Source of the DNA: Vibrio cyclitrophicus
GTDB lineage: Bacteria > Pseudomonadota > Gammaproteobacteria > Enterobacterales > Vibrionaceae
Assembly: GCF_024347435.1 (NCBI RefSeq)
Contig: NZ_AP025480.1
Location: 1-64,000, forward strand
Length of the DNA: 64,000 bases
Direction: 5' to 3'
In this document: piece by piece, positions 1-12,943 of the stretch
How positions within the stretch are numbered: position 1 is the stretch's first letter
How the letters are laid out: each line of letters opens with the position of its first letter
Made by a program: the position numbers and the translations under genes
The notes under the pieces: generated by a model
What the model was told of the DNA's origin: nothing
Databases searched by the model: none
What the model saw: only the letters and a program-made list of their open reading frames with translations

Positions 1-1422
1 GTGTCATCTTCGCTTTGGTTGCAGTGTTTGCAACAGCTTCAAGAAGAGTTACCAGCTACAGAATTCAGTATGTGGGTTCGTCCGTTACAAGCGGAACTCA
101 ATGACAATACTCTAACTCTATTTGCACCGAACCGTTTCGTACTCGATTGGGTTCGCGATAAGTATCTAAATAGCATTAACCGTTTACTGCAAGAATATTG
201 TGGTAACGATATCCCACATCTGCATTTTGAAGTGGGAAGCAAGCGCGTGATTGCTCCTAAACCTGCGACACCAGCACCGGCGCGTACACGTACGGCAGCC
301 GATGTGGCCGCTGAGTCATCCGCACCTGCGCAGTTACAAGCTCGTAAGCCTGTTCACAATATCTGGCGCGATGAAGAGCCTGTGGCGGTTGACCTTAACC
401 ACCGTTCAAACGTGAACCCAAAGCATAAGTTTAATAACTTTGTTGAAGGTAAGTCGAACCAACTGGGTTTGGCTGCGGCACGTCAGGTTTCTGATAACCC
501 AGGAACAGCTTATAACCCGTTGTTTTTGTATGGTGGTACTGGTTTAGGTAAAACGCACTTGTTGCATGCGGTGGGTAATGCCATTGTCGATAATAAACCG
601 AATGCTAAAGTGGTTTACATGCACTCCGAGCGCTTTGTTCAAGACATGGTGAAAGCGCTCCAAAACAATGCGATCGAAGAATTTAAACGTTACTACCGTA
701 GTGTTGATGCTTTGCTTATCGATGATATCCAATTCTTCGCTAATAAAGAGCGCTCTCAAGAAGAGTTCTTCCATACCTTTAACGCACTGCTTGAAGGCAA
801 CCAACAGATCATCCTAACTTCTGACCGTTATCCTAAAGAGATCAACGGGGTAGAGGATCGCCTTAAATCTCGCTTCGGTTGGGGTTTGACGGTTGCGATT
901 GAGCCACCAGAGCTTGAAACGCGGGTTGCTATCTTGATGAAGAAAGCAGAAGACCACCAAATCCACCTTGCGGATGAAGTGGCTTTCTTTATTGCTAAGC
1001 GTCTACGTTCTAACGTTCGTGAACTGGAAGGCGCATTGAACCGTGTTATCGCGAATGCGAACTTCACTGGTCGCCCGATTACGATCGATTTCGTACGTGA
1101 AGCACTGCGTGACCTACTTGCACTGCAAGAGAAATTGGTCACCATTGATAATATTCAGAAGACAGTAGCCGAGTACTACAAAATCAAAGTAGCCGATCTC
1201 TTGTCGAAACGTCGCTCTCGTTCTGTTGCTCGTCCACGTCAATTGGCGATGGCTCTGGCTAAAGAGCTAACAAACCACAGCTTGCCTGAGATTGGCGATG
1301 CATTCGGTGGCCGTGACCACACGACTGTACTGCATGCTTGTCGTAAAATTGCTCAGCTGCGTGAAGAGAGCCACGACATTAAAGAAGATTATTCGAACTT
1401 GATTCGTACCCTTTCTTCTTAA
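1..1422 (+). CDS. dnaA: Chromosomal replication initiator DnaA
   Basis: DnaA is the AAA+ ATPase that binds DnaA boxes at oriC, melts the origin and recruits the DnaB helicase. The 473-residue frame begins with GTG at the first base of the window, matching the family N-terminus, so it appears complete, but its promoter and ribosome site lie outside. Visible parts are the N-terminal DnaB-interaction domain (about 1-85), an Ala/Pro-rich linker (about 86-135), Walker A GGTGLGKT (178-185), a Walker B run ending LLIDD, and the C-terminal DNA-binding signature [11 protein letters not shown] near residue 440. It heads the conserved dnaA-dnaN-recF-gyrB cluster. Confidence 0.98.
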   Translation: MSSSLWLQCLQQLQEELPATEFSMWVRPLQAELNDNTLTLFAPNRFVLDWVRDKYLNSINRLLQEYCGNDIPHLHFEVGSKRVIAPKPATPAPARTRTAADVAAESSAPAQLQARKPVHNIWRDEEPVAVDLNHRSNVNPKHKFNNFVEGKSNQLGLAAARQVSDNPGTAYNPLFLYGGTGLGKTHLLHAVGNAIVDNKPNAKVVYMHSERFVQDMVKALQNNAIEEFKRYYRSVDALLIDDIQFFANKERSQEEFFHTFNALLEGNQQIILTSDRYPKEINGVEDRLKSRFGWGLTVAIEPPELETRVAILMKKAEDHQIHLADEVAFFIAKRLRSNVRELEGALNRVIANANFTGRPITIDFVREALRDLLALQEKLVTIDNIQKTVAEYYKIKVADLLSKRRSRSVARPRQLAMALAKELTNHSLPEIGDAFGGRDHTTVLHACRKIAQLREESHDIKEDYSNLIRTLSS

Positions 1423-1503
1423 TACACAGTATTCTTAACCTTAATAAGCAGAATCTTGGCCACGTACTATTACGCAGTGCCATTTAGACCGTAAGAGCAA
1501 GAT

Positions 1504-2604
1504 ATGAAATTTACCATTGAACGTAGTCACCTGATTAAGCCATTACAACAAGTATCTGGCGCACTCGGTGGCAGGCCAACGCTTCCAATTCTAGGAAACC
1601 TACTAATTAAAGTAGAAGATAACGTGTTGTCGATGACAGCGACGGATCTAGAAGTTGAATTGATCAGCCGTGTAACGCTTGAAGGTGATTTCGAAGCGGG
1701 CAGCATTACTGTGCCTTCACGTAAGTTCCTAGATATTTGCCGTGGTTTACCAGACAGCTCAGTGATCACTGTGGTATTGGATGGTGACCGTATTCAGGTT
1801 CGCTCTGGTCGTAGCCGTTTCTCATTGGCAACATTACCAGCGGCAGATTTTCCAAACATTGAAGACTGGAGCAGTGAAGTTGAAGTGTCTGTGACACAGG
1901 CTGAGCTACGCGGTCTTATCGAGAAAACCCAATTCTCAATGGCGAACCAGGATGTTCGTTACTACCTCAACGGCATGTTGTTTGAGATTGAAGGTTCTAT
2001 CTTACGCAGCGTAGCGACTGATGGTCACCGTATGGCAGTATCTCAAGCGCAATTGGGTGCTGACTTTGCCCAGAAGCAAATCATTGTTCCCCGTAAAGGT
2101 GTTCAAGAGCTAGTGAAGTTATTGGATGCGCCTGAACAGCCTGTAACGCTGCAAATTGGCAACTCTAATGTGCGTGCTGAAGTGAACAACTATGTCTTTA
2201 CTTCTAAGCTCGTTGATGGTCGTTTCCCTGATTATCGCCGCGTAATGCCGCAAAATACTACCAAGACACTTGAAGCCGGTTGTGATGAATTACGCTCCGC
2301 ATTTTCTCGTGCAGCGATTCTGTCGAATGAAAAATTCCGTGGTGTTCGAGTTAATCTTGTGGATAGCGAGATGCGTATTACAGCGAACAACCCAGAACAA
2401 GAAGAAGCAGAAGAAGTGCTAGATGTTAACTTCGACGGTGACGCGCTAGAGATTGGCTTTAACGTAAGCTACGTATTGGATGTTCTGAACACACTGCGTT
2501 GTGAACAAGTTCGTATCTCAATGTCAGACGCTAATGCGAGTGCCTTGATTGAAAATGCACAAGATGACAGCGCGATGTACGTTGTTATGCCAATTCGTTT
2601 ATAA
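1504..2604 (+). CDS. dnaN: DNA polymerase III beta sliding clamp
   Basis: This is the 366-residue beta clamp, which forms the ring that tethers DNA polymerases to the template. The length is normal and the C-terminal MPIRL motif, part of the clamp architecture, is intact. It starts 81 bp after the dnaA stop, downstream of a purine-rich ribosome site (aagagcaag), and recF follows 53 bp later. The spacing fits one operon with dnaA. Conservation along the whole frame leaves little doubt about the assignment. Confidence 0.98.
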   Translation: MKFTIERSHLIKPLQQVSGALGGRPTLPILGNLLIKVEDNVLSMTATDLEVELISRVTLEGDFEAGSITVPSRKFLDICRGLPDSSVITVVLDGDRIQVRSGRSRFSLATLPAADFPNIEDWSSEVEVSVTQAELRGLIEKTQFSMANQDVRYYLNGMLFEIEGSILRSVATDGHRMAVSQAQLGADFAQKQIIVPRKGVQELVKLLDAPEQPVTLQIGNSNVRAEVNNYVFTSKLVDGRFPDYRRVMPQNTTKTLEAGCDELRSAFSRAAILSNEKFRGVRVNLVDSEMRITANNPEQEEAEEVLDVNFDGDALEIGFNVSYVLDVLNTLRCEQVRISMSDANASALIENAQDDSAMYVVMPIRL

Positions 2605-2657
2605 GCTGCAATATGTTGACCTACCGAGTCGTGATTGAAGATTAATATGAAGACGTT

Positions 2658-6172
<3,515 letters not shown>

Positions 6173-6212
6173 TTACTGCGATGCGTCGTTATTTCGCATG
6201 ATTTCTGCGTTC

Positions 6213-6247
6213 GGCGTACTCACATACACTTGTATGCTGCGTGCGCC
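6213..6247. repeat. Imperfect hairpin element after gyrB
   Basis: This is a stem-loop with arms GGCGTAC/GTGCGCC (6213-6219, 6241-6247) and CATACA/TGTATG (6223-6228, 6231-6236) around a CT loop. It lies 40 bp past the gyrB stop and well before the terminator. It may be a dispersed intergenic repeat or a 3'-UTR stability structure. Copy number cannot be judged from one window. Confidence 0.4.
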
Positions 6248-6331
6248 TTGCTTGAACTAATGCGAACTAACTTATCCTCGAAGCAATTAAATTGATGTCT
6301 TCGTTGTATTGATTAAGTTCATAAAATTATG

Positions 6332-6360
6332 AAAGCACTGCCTATTGGCGGTGCTTTTTT
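6332..6360 (+). terminator. Intrinsic terminator of gyrB
   Basis: The stem GCACTGCC/GGCGGTGC (6335-6342 and 6347-6354) has a TATT loop, three A-T extensions and a six-T tract at 6355-6360. The first intron copy starts at the next base, so this is also the integration target. Group IIC introns are known to insert just after such terminator hairpins. Confidence 0.9.
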
Positions 6361-8453
6361 GTTTGCCCAGCGAAGCTGGCAAACCCGTCAGGTTGAAAGA
6401 AACCTGAATCACCCCGACTGAGGGGAAGATAATCCGAATCGCAAGGGCGTTGTTGGCTAACGGCAGGGTCTGAAGGAAGCGATAGGAAGTTAGCAGTACA
6501 CAACGCAAGTAAACCTGCTTCGGCAGTATAGGTGGGTAAGCGTCCGAAATAGCGCGAAGCCCTATACTCAGTCAGACCTATGCTGTGCTTGAGGGTGGCA
6601 TTGTTAACAGGGAGCCAGTGCAGTAACTGGGGAAGCCTGACACCACATCCAGACAGTCTGGAAGCACAAACTCGAAGCGAAAGCTAAGAGGTGTGTTGGT
6701 GCGAGGTGGCAGATGAATCCGTAGTAGTGAGTAAGGCTAAGCCAGAGAAGCCCAGTAATGGTGTGGAGGAGAAAACTTAGCTGACCAGCAGCATCAAGTC
6801 TGATGGAGCACTGAAATGCCAAAAGCACTCAGTGTTGCGAAGGGAGGAAGTACACTTTAAGTCTGTGATGAACAGATGTTTTTTTTTTCAGTGATACCCA
6901 AACCGAATCGCTATCGGGGTATTCCTAGTTTGGTTGATTGTGGAAGCAAGATACTGCGCTAAGAAACCGTATAGGGGAGTAACTCTGACTCACTTCAGTA
7001 AATTGCCACTGAGCTAGAAGGCTGAACAGCAGAGAGAAATAACACCCACGCTGAAGATGAAACACCTGTCCCCACACAGCACACAATCCAAGGAGAGAAA
7101 GTGCGAGTTTATTACAGCTTATATGGTCATCTACTCAACAAAGAGAGGCTGTATAAAGGGTTTAAAAAGGTAAAGAAAGCGAAAGGCGCGGCTGGAATAG
7201 ATGAGCAGAGCCTGAGCAACTACGCCGAAAATCTGAGTGATAACCTCGATCAACTCCTCTCTGAACTTAAAACCAAGCAATACAAACCTCAGCCAGTCAA
7301 ACGGGTAGAGATACCCAAAGAAGACGGAGGGGTGCGATTGCTCGGGATCCCAACAGTTAGGGATAGAGTTGTCCAACAAGCGCTCAACGATATCCTCACC
7401 CCCATCTTCGAAGAGCAATTTCACCCATCAAGTTTTGGGTATAGGCCGAATCGAAGCTGTCACGATGCAATCAACAAATCCACGATGTTCATCCGGCGTT
7501 ACGGGTTACAACACGTTGTAGATATGGACTTGTCGAAGTGCTTTGACAAACTCGACCACGAGTTGATTATCAAAAGCATCAGAAAACGAGTCACAGATAG
7601 CAGTGTATTAGAGCTGATAAAACAGTTTCTAAAAAGTGGGGTGATGATAGACGGTAGTTGGCAGGAGACAGAGCTAGGAAGTCCACAAGGTGGTGTTATC
7701 AGTCCTTTGATAGCCAATATCTACCTTGATGCGTTCGATCAGGAAATGCGAAAGCGCGGCCATAGGATCGTTCGTTATGCGGATGACATACTCATCTTCT
7801 GTCGTAGCAAGGCAGGGGCAGAGAATGCCCTTGCACAAGCGACGAAGATCTTAGAAGGAGAGCTTAAACTCACAGTGAACCAGACGAAATCACATATAGC
7901 GCACAGCAGTGATGGCGTGAAGTTTTTAGGTGTAGAAATCGGGAGTCAATTTACCCGCATTCAAACTAAAAAACTGAAAGTGTTCAAAAGCAAGTTAAAG
8001 CGAATGACGAAGCGAGGGTGCGGTAAGCCACTTGAGCAAGTCATAAAAGATCTAAACCCAGTGTTAAGAGGGTTCAGCCAATACTTCAGGATCACCAATA
8101 GCAGCAGGGAGTTCTCAAGACTAGCAGGATGGCTACGAAGAAGACTGCGTAGTATCCAGTTGAAACTTTGGAAGAAGCCTCAACGCTTACATCGAAAGTT
8201 AAAACAGTTAGGGTATAAGCCGCCGTTCCAGCATATCTCAATGACAAGTTGGGTCAGTGCAGCGAGTCCACTATCAAGCTATGCGATGCCAAATCAATGG
8301 TTTAATGACCAAGGATTGGTAAATCTTGGGACAATAAGGACAGGGTATGTGTTCAGCCAATATGCTGAATGGAAGTGTGCATGAGCCGTATACGAGGTCC
8401 GTACGTACGGTTCTGTGAGAGGGATGAGGCGGTAACGCCTCACCCTACTCGAT
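6361..8453 (+). mobile_element. Group IIC intron, copy 1 (complete)
   Basis: This is a 2093-nt self-splicing ribozyme plus reverse-transcriptase ORF. It starts GTTTGCCCAGC, which resembles group IIC 5' ends (GTGTGCCC in related introns). Domain I has the conserved stretch around AATCGCAAGGGC and GTCTGAAGGAAGCG. Domain V (8383-8413) is a hairpin with arms GAGCCGTA/TACGGTTC and a CG bulge. Domain VI follows, ending CCTACTCGAT, the class C 3' end with its branch-point A. The 5' exon is the gyrB terminator ending in six Ts, the usual IIC target. The boundary with the next copy has no spacer. Position 2 of the 5' GUGYG consensus is conserved, but position 3 is T rather than G. Confidence 0.93.
7101..8384 (+). 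CDS. Group II intron reverse transcriptase/maturase (copy 1)
   Basis: This 427-residue intron-encoded protein helps the intron fold and splice and copies it into DNA at the target. Reverse-transcriptase blocks are visible: GYRPNRSCHDAI (about 113-124), DMDLSKCFD (141-149), SPQGG (194-198) and the catalytic YADD (226-229). The X/maturase domain follows with GFSQYFR (324-330) and WLRRRLR. There is no HNH endonuclease domain, as expected for class C. The start is GTG at 7101 after aaggagag. The stop codon overlaps the first bases of ribozyme domain V. It looks intact and is identical to the protein at 9194. Confidence 0.95.
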   Translation: MRVYYSLYGHLLNKERLYKGFKKVKKAKGAAGIDEQSLSNYAENLSDNLDQLLSELKTKQYKPQPVKRVEIPKEDGGVRLLGIPTVRDRVVQQALNDILTPIFEEQFHPSSFGYRPNRSCHDAINKSTMFIRRYGLQHVVDMDLSKCFDKLDHELIIKSIRKRVTDSSVLELIKQFLKSGVMIDGSWQETELGSPQGGVISPLIANIYLDAFDQEMRKRGHRIVRYADDILIFCRSKAGAENALAQATKILEGELKLTVNQTKSHIAHSSDGVKFLGVEIGSQFTRIQTKKLKVFKSKLKRMTKRGCGKPLEQVIKDLNPVLRGFSQYFRITNSSREFSRLAGWLRRRLRSIQLKLWKKPQRLHRKLKQLGYKPPFQHISMTSWVSAASPLSSYAMPNQWFNDQGLVNLGTIRTGYVFSQYAEWKCA

Positions 8454-10546
8454 GTTTGCCCAGCGAAGCTGGCAAACCCGTCAGGTTGAAAGAAACCTGA
8501 ATCACCCCGACTGAGGGGAAGATAATCCGAATCGCAAGGGCGTTGTTGGCTAACGGCAGGGTCTGAAGGAAGCGATAGGAAGTTAGCAGTACACAACGCA
8601 AGTAAACCTGCTTCGGCAGTATAGGTGGGTAAGCGTCCGAAATAGCGCGAAGCCCTATACTCAGTCAGACCTATGCTGTGCTTGAGGGTGGCATTGTTAA
8701 CAGGGAGCCAGTGCAGTAACTGGGGAAGCCTGACACCACATCCAGACAGTCTGGAAGCACAAACTCGAAGCGAAAGCTAAGAGGTGTGTTGGTGCGAGGT
8801 GGCAGATGAATCCGTAGTAGTGAGTAAGGCTAAGCCAGAGAAGCCCAGTAATGGTGTGGAGGAGAAAACTTAGCTGACCAGCAGCATCAAGTCTGATGGA
8901 GCACTGAAATGCCAAAAGCACTCAGTGTTGCGAAGGGAGGAAGTACACTTTAAGTCTGTGATGAACAGATGTTTTTTTTTTCAGTGATACCCAAACCGAA
9001 TCGCTATCGGGGTATTCCTAGTTTGGTTGATTGTGGAAGCAAGATACTGCGCTAAGAAACCGTATAGGGGAGTAACTCTGACTCACTTCAGTAAATTGCC
9101 ACTGAGCTAGAAGGCTGAACAGCAGAGAGAAATAACACCCACGCTGAAGATGAAACACCTGTCCCCACACAGCACACAATCCAAGGAGAGAAAGTGCGAG
9201 TTTATTACAGCTTATATGGTCATCTACTCAACAAAGAGAGGCTGTATAAAGGGTTTAAAAAGGTAAAGAAAGCGAAAGGCGCGGCTGGAATAGATGAGCA
9301 GAGCCTGAGCAACTACGCCGAAAATCTGAGTGATAACCTCGATCAACTCCTCTCTGAACTTAAAACCAAGCAATACAAACCTCAGCCAGTCAAACGGGTA
9401 GAGATACCCAAAGAAGACGGAGGGGTGCGATTGCTCGGGATCCCAACAGTTAGGGATAGAGTTGTCCAACAAGCGCTCAACGATATCCTCACCCCCATCT
9501 TCGAAGAGCAATTTCACCCATCAAGTTTTGGGTATAGGCCGAATCGAAGCTGTCACGATGCAATCAACAAATCCACGATGTTCATCCGGCGTTACGGGTT
9601 ACAACACGTTGTAGATATGGACTTGTCGAAGTGCTTTGACAAACTCGACCACGAGTTGATTATCAAAAGCATCAGAAAACGAGTCACAGATAGCAGTGTA
9701 TTAGAGCTGATAAAACAGTTTCTAAAAAGTGGGGTGATGATAGACGGTAGTTGGCAGGAGACAGAGCTAGGAAGTCCACAAGGTGGTGTTATCAGTCCTT
9801 TGATAGCCAATATCTACCTTGATGCGTTCGATCAGGAAATGCGAAAGCGCGGCCATAGGATCGTTCGTTATGCGGATGACATACTCATCTTCTGTCGTAG
9901 CAAGGCAGGGGCAGAGAATGCCCTTGCACAAGCGACGAAGATCTTAGAAGGAGAGCTTAAACTCACAGTGAACCAGACGAAATCACATATAGCGCACAGC
10001 AGTGATGGCGTGAAGTTTTTAGGTGTAGAAATCGGGAGTCAATTTACCCGCATTCAAACTAAAAAACTGAAAGTGTTCAAAAGCAAGTTAAAGCGAATGA
10101 CGAAGCGAGGGTGCGGTAAGCCACTTGAGCAAGTCATAAAAGATCTAAACCCAGTGTTAAGAGGGTTCAGCCAATACTTCAGGATCACCAATAGCAGCAG
10201 GGAGTTCTCAAGACTAGCAGGATGGCTACGAAGAAGACTGCGTAGTATCCAGTTGAAACTTTGGAAGAAGCCTCAACGCTTACATCGAAAGTTAAAACAG
10301 TTAGGGTATAAGCCGCCGTTCCAGCATATCTCAATGACAAGTTGGGTCAGTGCAGCGAGTCCACTATCAAGCTATGCGATGCCAAATCAATGGTTTAATG
10401 ACCAAGGATTGGTAAATCTTGGGACAATAAGGACAGGGTATGTGTTCAGCCAATATGCTGAATGGAAGTGTGCATGAGCCGTATACGAGGTCCGTACGTA
10501 CGGTTCTGTGAGAGGGATGAGGCGGTAACGCCTCACCCTACTCGAT
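8454..10546 (+). mobile_element. Group IIC intron, copy 2 (complete, tandem)
   Basis: This is a second 2093-nt copy that begins at the base after copy 1 ends and is in the same orientation. By reading, it is identical to copy 1, including the ten-T run inside domain IV. Its 3' end CCTACTCGAT is followed by GTGTCGG, the presumed original 3' exon. The first base of that exon (G) equals the first base of the intron. The terminator-adjacent target would therefore have stayed usable after the first insertion, and copy 1 is probably the newer arrival. Confidence 0.92.
9194..10477 (+). CDS. Group II intron reverse transcriptase/maturase (copy 2)
   Basis: The protein is identical over 427 residues to the copy at 7101, with the same GTG start, ribosome site, YADD active site and X domain, and the same overlap of the stop codon with domain V. 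Full identity suggests a very recent duplication or ongoing homogenisation. Both copies can be expected to support splicing and mobility in trans for either intron. Confidence 0.94.
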   Translation: MRVYYSLYGHLLNKERLYKGFKKVKKAKGAAGIDEQSLSNYAENLSDNLDQLLSELKTKQYKPQPVKRVEIPKEDGGVRLLGIPTVRDRVVQQALNDILTPIFEEQFHPSSFGYRPNRSCHDAINKSTMFIRRYGLQHVVDMDLSKCFDKLDHELIIKSIRKRVTDSSVLELIKQFLKSGVMIDGSWQETELGSPQGGVISPLIANIYLDAFDQEMRKRGHRIVRYADDILIFCRSKAGAENALAQATKILEGELKLTVNQTKSHIAHSSDGVKFLGVEIGSQFTRIQTKKLKVFKSKLKRMTKRGCGKPLEQVIKDLNPVLRGFSQYFRITNSSREFSRLAGWLRRRLRSIQLKLWKKPQRLHRKLKQLGYKPPFQHISMTSWVSAASPLSSYAMPNQWFNDQGLVNLGTIRTGYVFSQYAEWKCA

Positions 10547-10600
10547 GTGTCGGTAAGGTCTTGAAAAATATTGAGTTGAAAAAATAATTGAAAATAATCC

Positions 10601-10629
10601 CTTGAAACTATTTTGCTCAATCCACATAT
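10601..10629 (+). promoter_or_regulatory. Sigma-32 heat-shock promoter of ibpA
   Basis: CTTGAAA at 10601-10607 and CCACATAT at 10622-10629 are separated by 14 nt. This is close to the sigma-32 consensus CTTGAAA-N13-15-CCCCATNT. It predicts a start near 10637 and a leader of about 258 nt before ibpA. The rest of the 10547-10894 gap shows no gene. Confidence 0.8.
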
Positions 10630-10868
10630 CTAGTTGTGAAGAGGATGACTGTCTTGCTCTACAAGAGAAGAAACAGAACCTTCATAACCGTTGCTAGAGT
10701 ATCGCTCAATAGAGGATAACTTTGGCAGCACACAATTTAAAAATTGATTCATTGTCATGTCCCAGCGTTGTCGCCAAAAGAGGCGAAACCCGAGGAATGC
10801 AAACTGAATCCCTTAGCTGTTTACTGGGTCACTCACAAGTTCGATCTTAGTAAAAATCACAGCTAAGA

Positions 10869-10890
10869 CTATTGCTTACTAAAAGGATAG
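10869..10890 (+). promoter_or_regulatory. ROSE-like RNA thermometer hairpin
   Basis: CTATTGCT (10869-10876) can pair with AGGATAG (10884-10890) across the loop TACTAAA. The element TTGCT facing the AGGA ribosome site, with a bulged G, is the hallmark of ROSE thermometers that control small heat-shock genes, and CTA/TAG extends the stem. The ibpA ATG is at 10895, so the hairpin would hide the ribosome site at low temperature. Confidence 0.65.
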
Positions 10891-10894
10891 CATT

Positions 10895-11329
10895 ATGAGA
10901 ACTGTAGATTTTACTCCACTTTACCGCAACGCAATCGGCTTCGATCGTCTATTCAACATGATGGAAGCGAACACATCGAAAAATACTTCTGGCGGTTACC
11001 CTCCTTATAACATCGAGCAAAAAGACGAGAATAACTACCGTATTACTATGGCAGTCGCTGGCTTTGCAGATGACCAATTAGATCTGACTCAAAAAGAGAA
11101 TACGCTAATTGTGAAAGGTGAGCGTAAAGAAGAAGTAGAGAAAACCTTCGTATATCAAGGTATTGCAGAGCGCGATTTCGAACGTAAATTCCAACTGGCT
11201 GACTATGTAAAAGTGGTAGGCGCAAGCATGGAAAATGGTCTCCTTCACATCGACCTAGAACGCGAGATCCCAGAAGCGATGCAACCGCGTAAGATTGCTA
11301 TTAATGGTAATAGTCTTCTAGAAGGTTAA
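10895..11329 (+). CDS. ibpA: Small heat-shock protein IbpA/HSP20 family
   Basis: This 144-residue cytoplasmic holdase binds unfolding proteins and hands them to DnaK and ClpB. The alpha-crystallin domain spans about residues 35-130, with the [21 protein letters not shown] entry strand (split at about 36-56), an [11 protein letters not shown] strand and an IA-type C-terminal anchor (RKIAING). The ribosome site aaagga lies 7 nt before ATG 10895. A sigma-32 promoter and a ROSE-like hairpin lie upstream, which gives heat control at both transcription and translation. A strong terminator follows. Confidence 0.94.
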   Translation: MRTVDFTPLYRNAIGFDRLFNMMEANTSKNTSGGYPPYNIEQKDENNYRITMAVAGFADDQLDLTQKENTLIVKGERKEEVEKTFVYQGIAERDFERKFQLADYVKVVGASMENGLLHIDLEREIPEAMQPRKIAINGNSLLEG

Positions 11330-11377
11330 GCGTTATTAGCTCATTTGAGCTAATAAATATCGGAAAGTAAAAGTGAA

Positions 11378-11404
11378 AGAGCACCTTATGAGGTGCTCTT
11401 TTTT
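11378..11404 (+). terminator. Intrinsic terminator of ibpA
   Basis: The 9-bp stem AGAGCACCT/AGGTGCTCT with a TATG loop is followed by a T run. It also lies just past the avtA stop on the opposite strand, though its A-rich left side is short. Confidence 0.88.
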
Positions 11405-11436
11405 GTATGTGGCCTACAGTAACCTAAAAGCTTTGA

Positions 11437-12687
11437 TTACTGTTCTGAGTAAGCCTTTTTCACTTCCTCTGCAATGATTGAAATGCCTTTCTGCATTGCT
11501 TCATCATCTTGCACGTAGTTCATACGTAAGCACTGGTGGGCATGATCCCACTCATCTTCTTGGCCGATAAAGAAGTATTCACCAGGAACAATCAATACGC
11601 CACGAGCTTTGAGGCGGTCGTACAGCTCCATGGTGGTAATTGGCAACTCATCAAACCATAGCCATAAGAAAATCGCGCCTTCAGGCTTGTGGATACGGAA
11701 GCGAGGGTCATCGATCGCTTCTTGTAAGAGCTCAACTGCACGTAGAGACTTATCTTTATAGAAAGGTTTGATTACCTCGCTACTTAAGCGCAGTAAATCG
11801 CCTTTTTCAATCATGTGGTTAGCAATCGCAGGGCCAACACTATTAGGTGCTAGGCTGATAATGCCATTCATGTTGGTCAGAGCTTGTGTTACTTCTTCGC
11901 TCGCAATCACGATACCGCAACGCACACCAGGCAAACCAAGCTTAGATAAGCTCATGCACAGAATGGTGTTTTCATTCCAGAACGGTTCGACATCTTCAAA
12001 GATGATGTTTGGAAACGGCAAGCCATAGGCATTATCGATCAGCAGCGGGATGTTGTTTTCACGCGCTAGCTTATCCAGTTTACGGACTTCTTCGTCGGTC
12101 AGCACGTTACCGGTTGGGTTGGTTGGGCGAGAAGCACAGATAGCGGCAACCGAGTCATCAACCTTGAGCTTCTCAAAATCAACGTGGTATTTGAACTGTC
12201 TGTTTTCAAGCAACTCTATTTCTGGGTGATATGAGATAAATATATCGTCATCAATGCCAGCATCGCCGTAACCGATGTACTCAGGCGCGATTGGCAGCAA
12301 GATTTTCTTGTGTGAGCCATCTGGCTGCTGACCTGCTAACAAGTTGAATAAGTAGAAGAAGCCACTTTGGCTACCATTAGTTAGGCTAATGTTCTTCTCA
12401 CTGATGTCCCAGCCGTAAGTATCTTTTAGCATTGTAGCTAACGATTTGATGAAGCTGTCTTTGCCTTGCGGACCATCGTAGTTGGCGAGGGCGGCGATGA
12501 GTTCTCCACTGGCGAGCATGTCGGCACTGGCTTGGTTAAAGTAATCGAGCATGGCTGGGATAGCGGCTGGGTTGCCACCACCGAGCATGATTGCTCCAGG
12601 AGTGCGCAGGCCATCATTCAAATCATCCATTAAACGAGTGATTCCAGAGTATCGATTAAATTTTTCACCAAACTTAGAGAACTGCAT
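11437..12687 (-). CDS. avtA: Valine-pyruvate aminotransferase AvtA
   Basis: This PLP enzyme interconverts valine/2-ketoisovalerate and alanine/pyruvate in the cytoplasm. The 416 residues match E. coli AvtA in length and along the chain: LMDDLNDGLRTPGAIMLGGGNPA near the N-terminus (about 19-41), ALTNGSQS-like SLTNGSQSGFFYLFN, SRPTNPTGNV, and the PLP lysine in SLSKLGLPG. Conserved substrate-site residues HKPEGAIFLWLWF lie near the C-terminus. It is a single-gene unit facing ibpA. The 200 bp upstream (12688-12890) hold no ORF and presumably its promoter. Confidence 0.95.
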   Translation of the reverse strand: MQFSKFGEKFNRYSGITRLMDDLNDGLRTPGAIMLGGGNPAAIPAMLDYFNQASADMLASGELIAALANYDGPQGKDSFIKSLATMLKDTYGWDISEKNISLTNGSQSGFFYLFNLLAGQQPDGSHKKILLPIAPEYIGYGDAGIDDDIFISYHPEIELLENRQFKYHVDFEKLKVDDSVAAICASRPTNPTGNVLTDEEVRKLDKLARENNIPLLIDNAYGLPFPNIIFEDVEPFWNENTILCMSLSKLGLPGVRCGIVIASEEVTQALTNMNGIISLAPNSVGPAIANHMIEKGDLLRLSSEVIKPFYKDKSLRAVELLQEAIDDPRFRIHKPEGAIFLWLWFDELPITTMELYDRLKARGVLIVPGEYFFIGQEDEWDHAHQCLRMNYVQDDEAMQKGISIIAEEVKKAYSEQ

Positions 12688-12884
12688 TACTTATTTTACC
12701 TAATTCATTGTGATTGCTTGTTATGTGTCATTAAGGCAGACCTTATGTCTACCAACAGTGTATTCCTTGAACATACCGCAATGTTTTTGCGACGCATAGC
12801 GCCAAATGCTCTAACACGAAAAAAACTTCTATAAAGTTTAACTAATGAGTGTCTGCTTTCTTATTGAACGAGTGTTTCGTGATC

Positions 12885-12914
12885 AAAAAAAGGAGAAGCC
12901 TAAGCTTCTCCTTT
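12885..12914 (-). terminator. Intrinsic terminator of the amylase gene
   Basis: The stem AGGAGAAGC/GCTTCTCCT (12891-12899, 12904-12912) has a seven-A tract on its left, which is a U run on the minus-strand transcript. It lies 30 bp downstream of the amylase stop. Confidence 0.88.
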
Positions 12915-12943
12915 TAATTCCTGTGGGTTATTTCAATCAGCGC

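Noticed and set aside
6361..10546. Twintron (intron inside intron)
   Set aside because: The copies abut end to end; neither interrupts the other.
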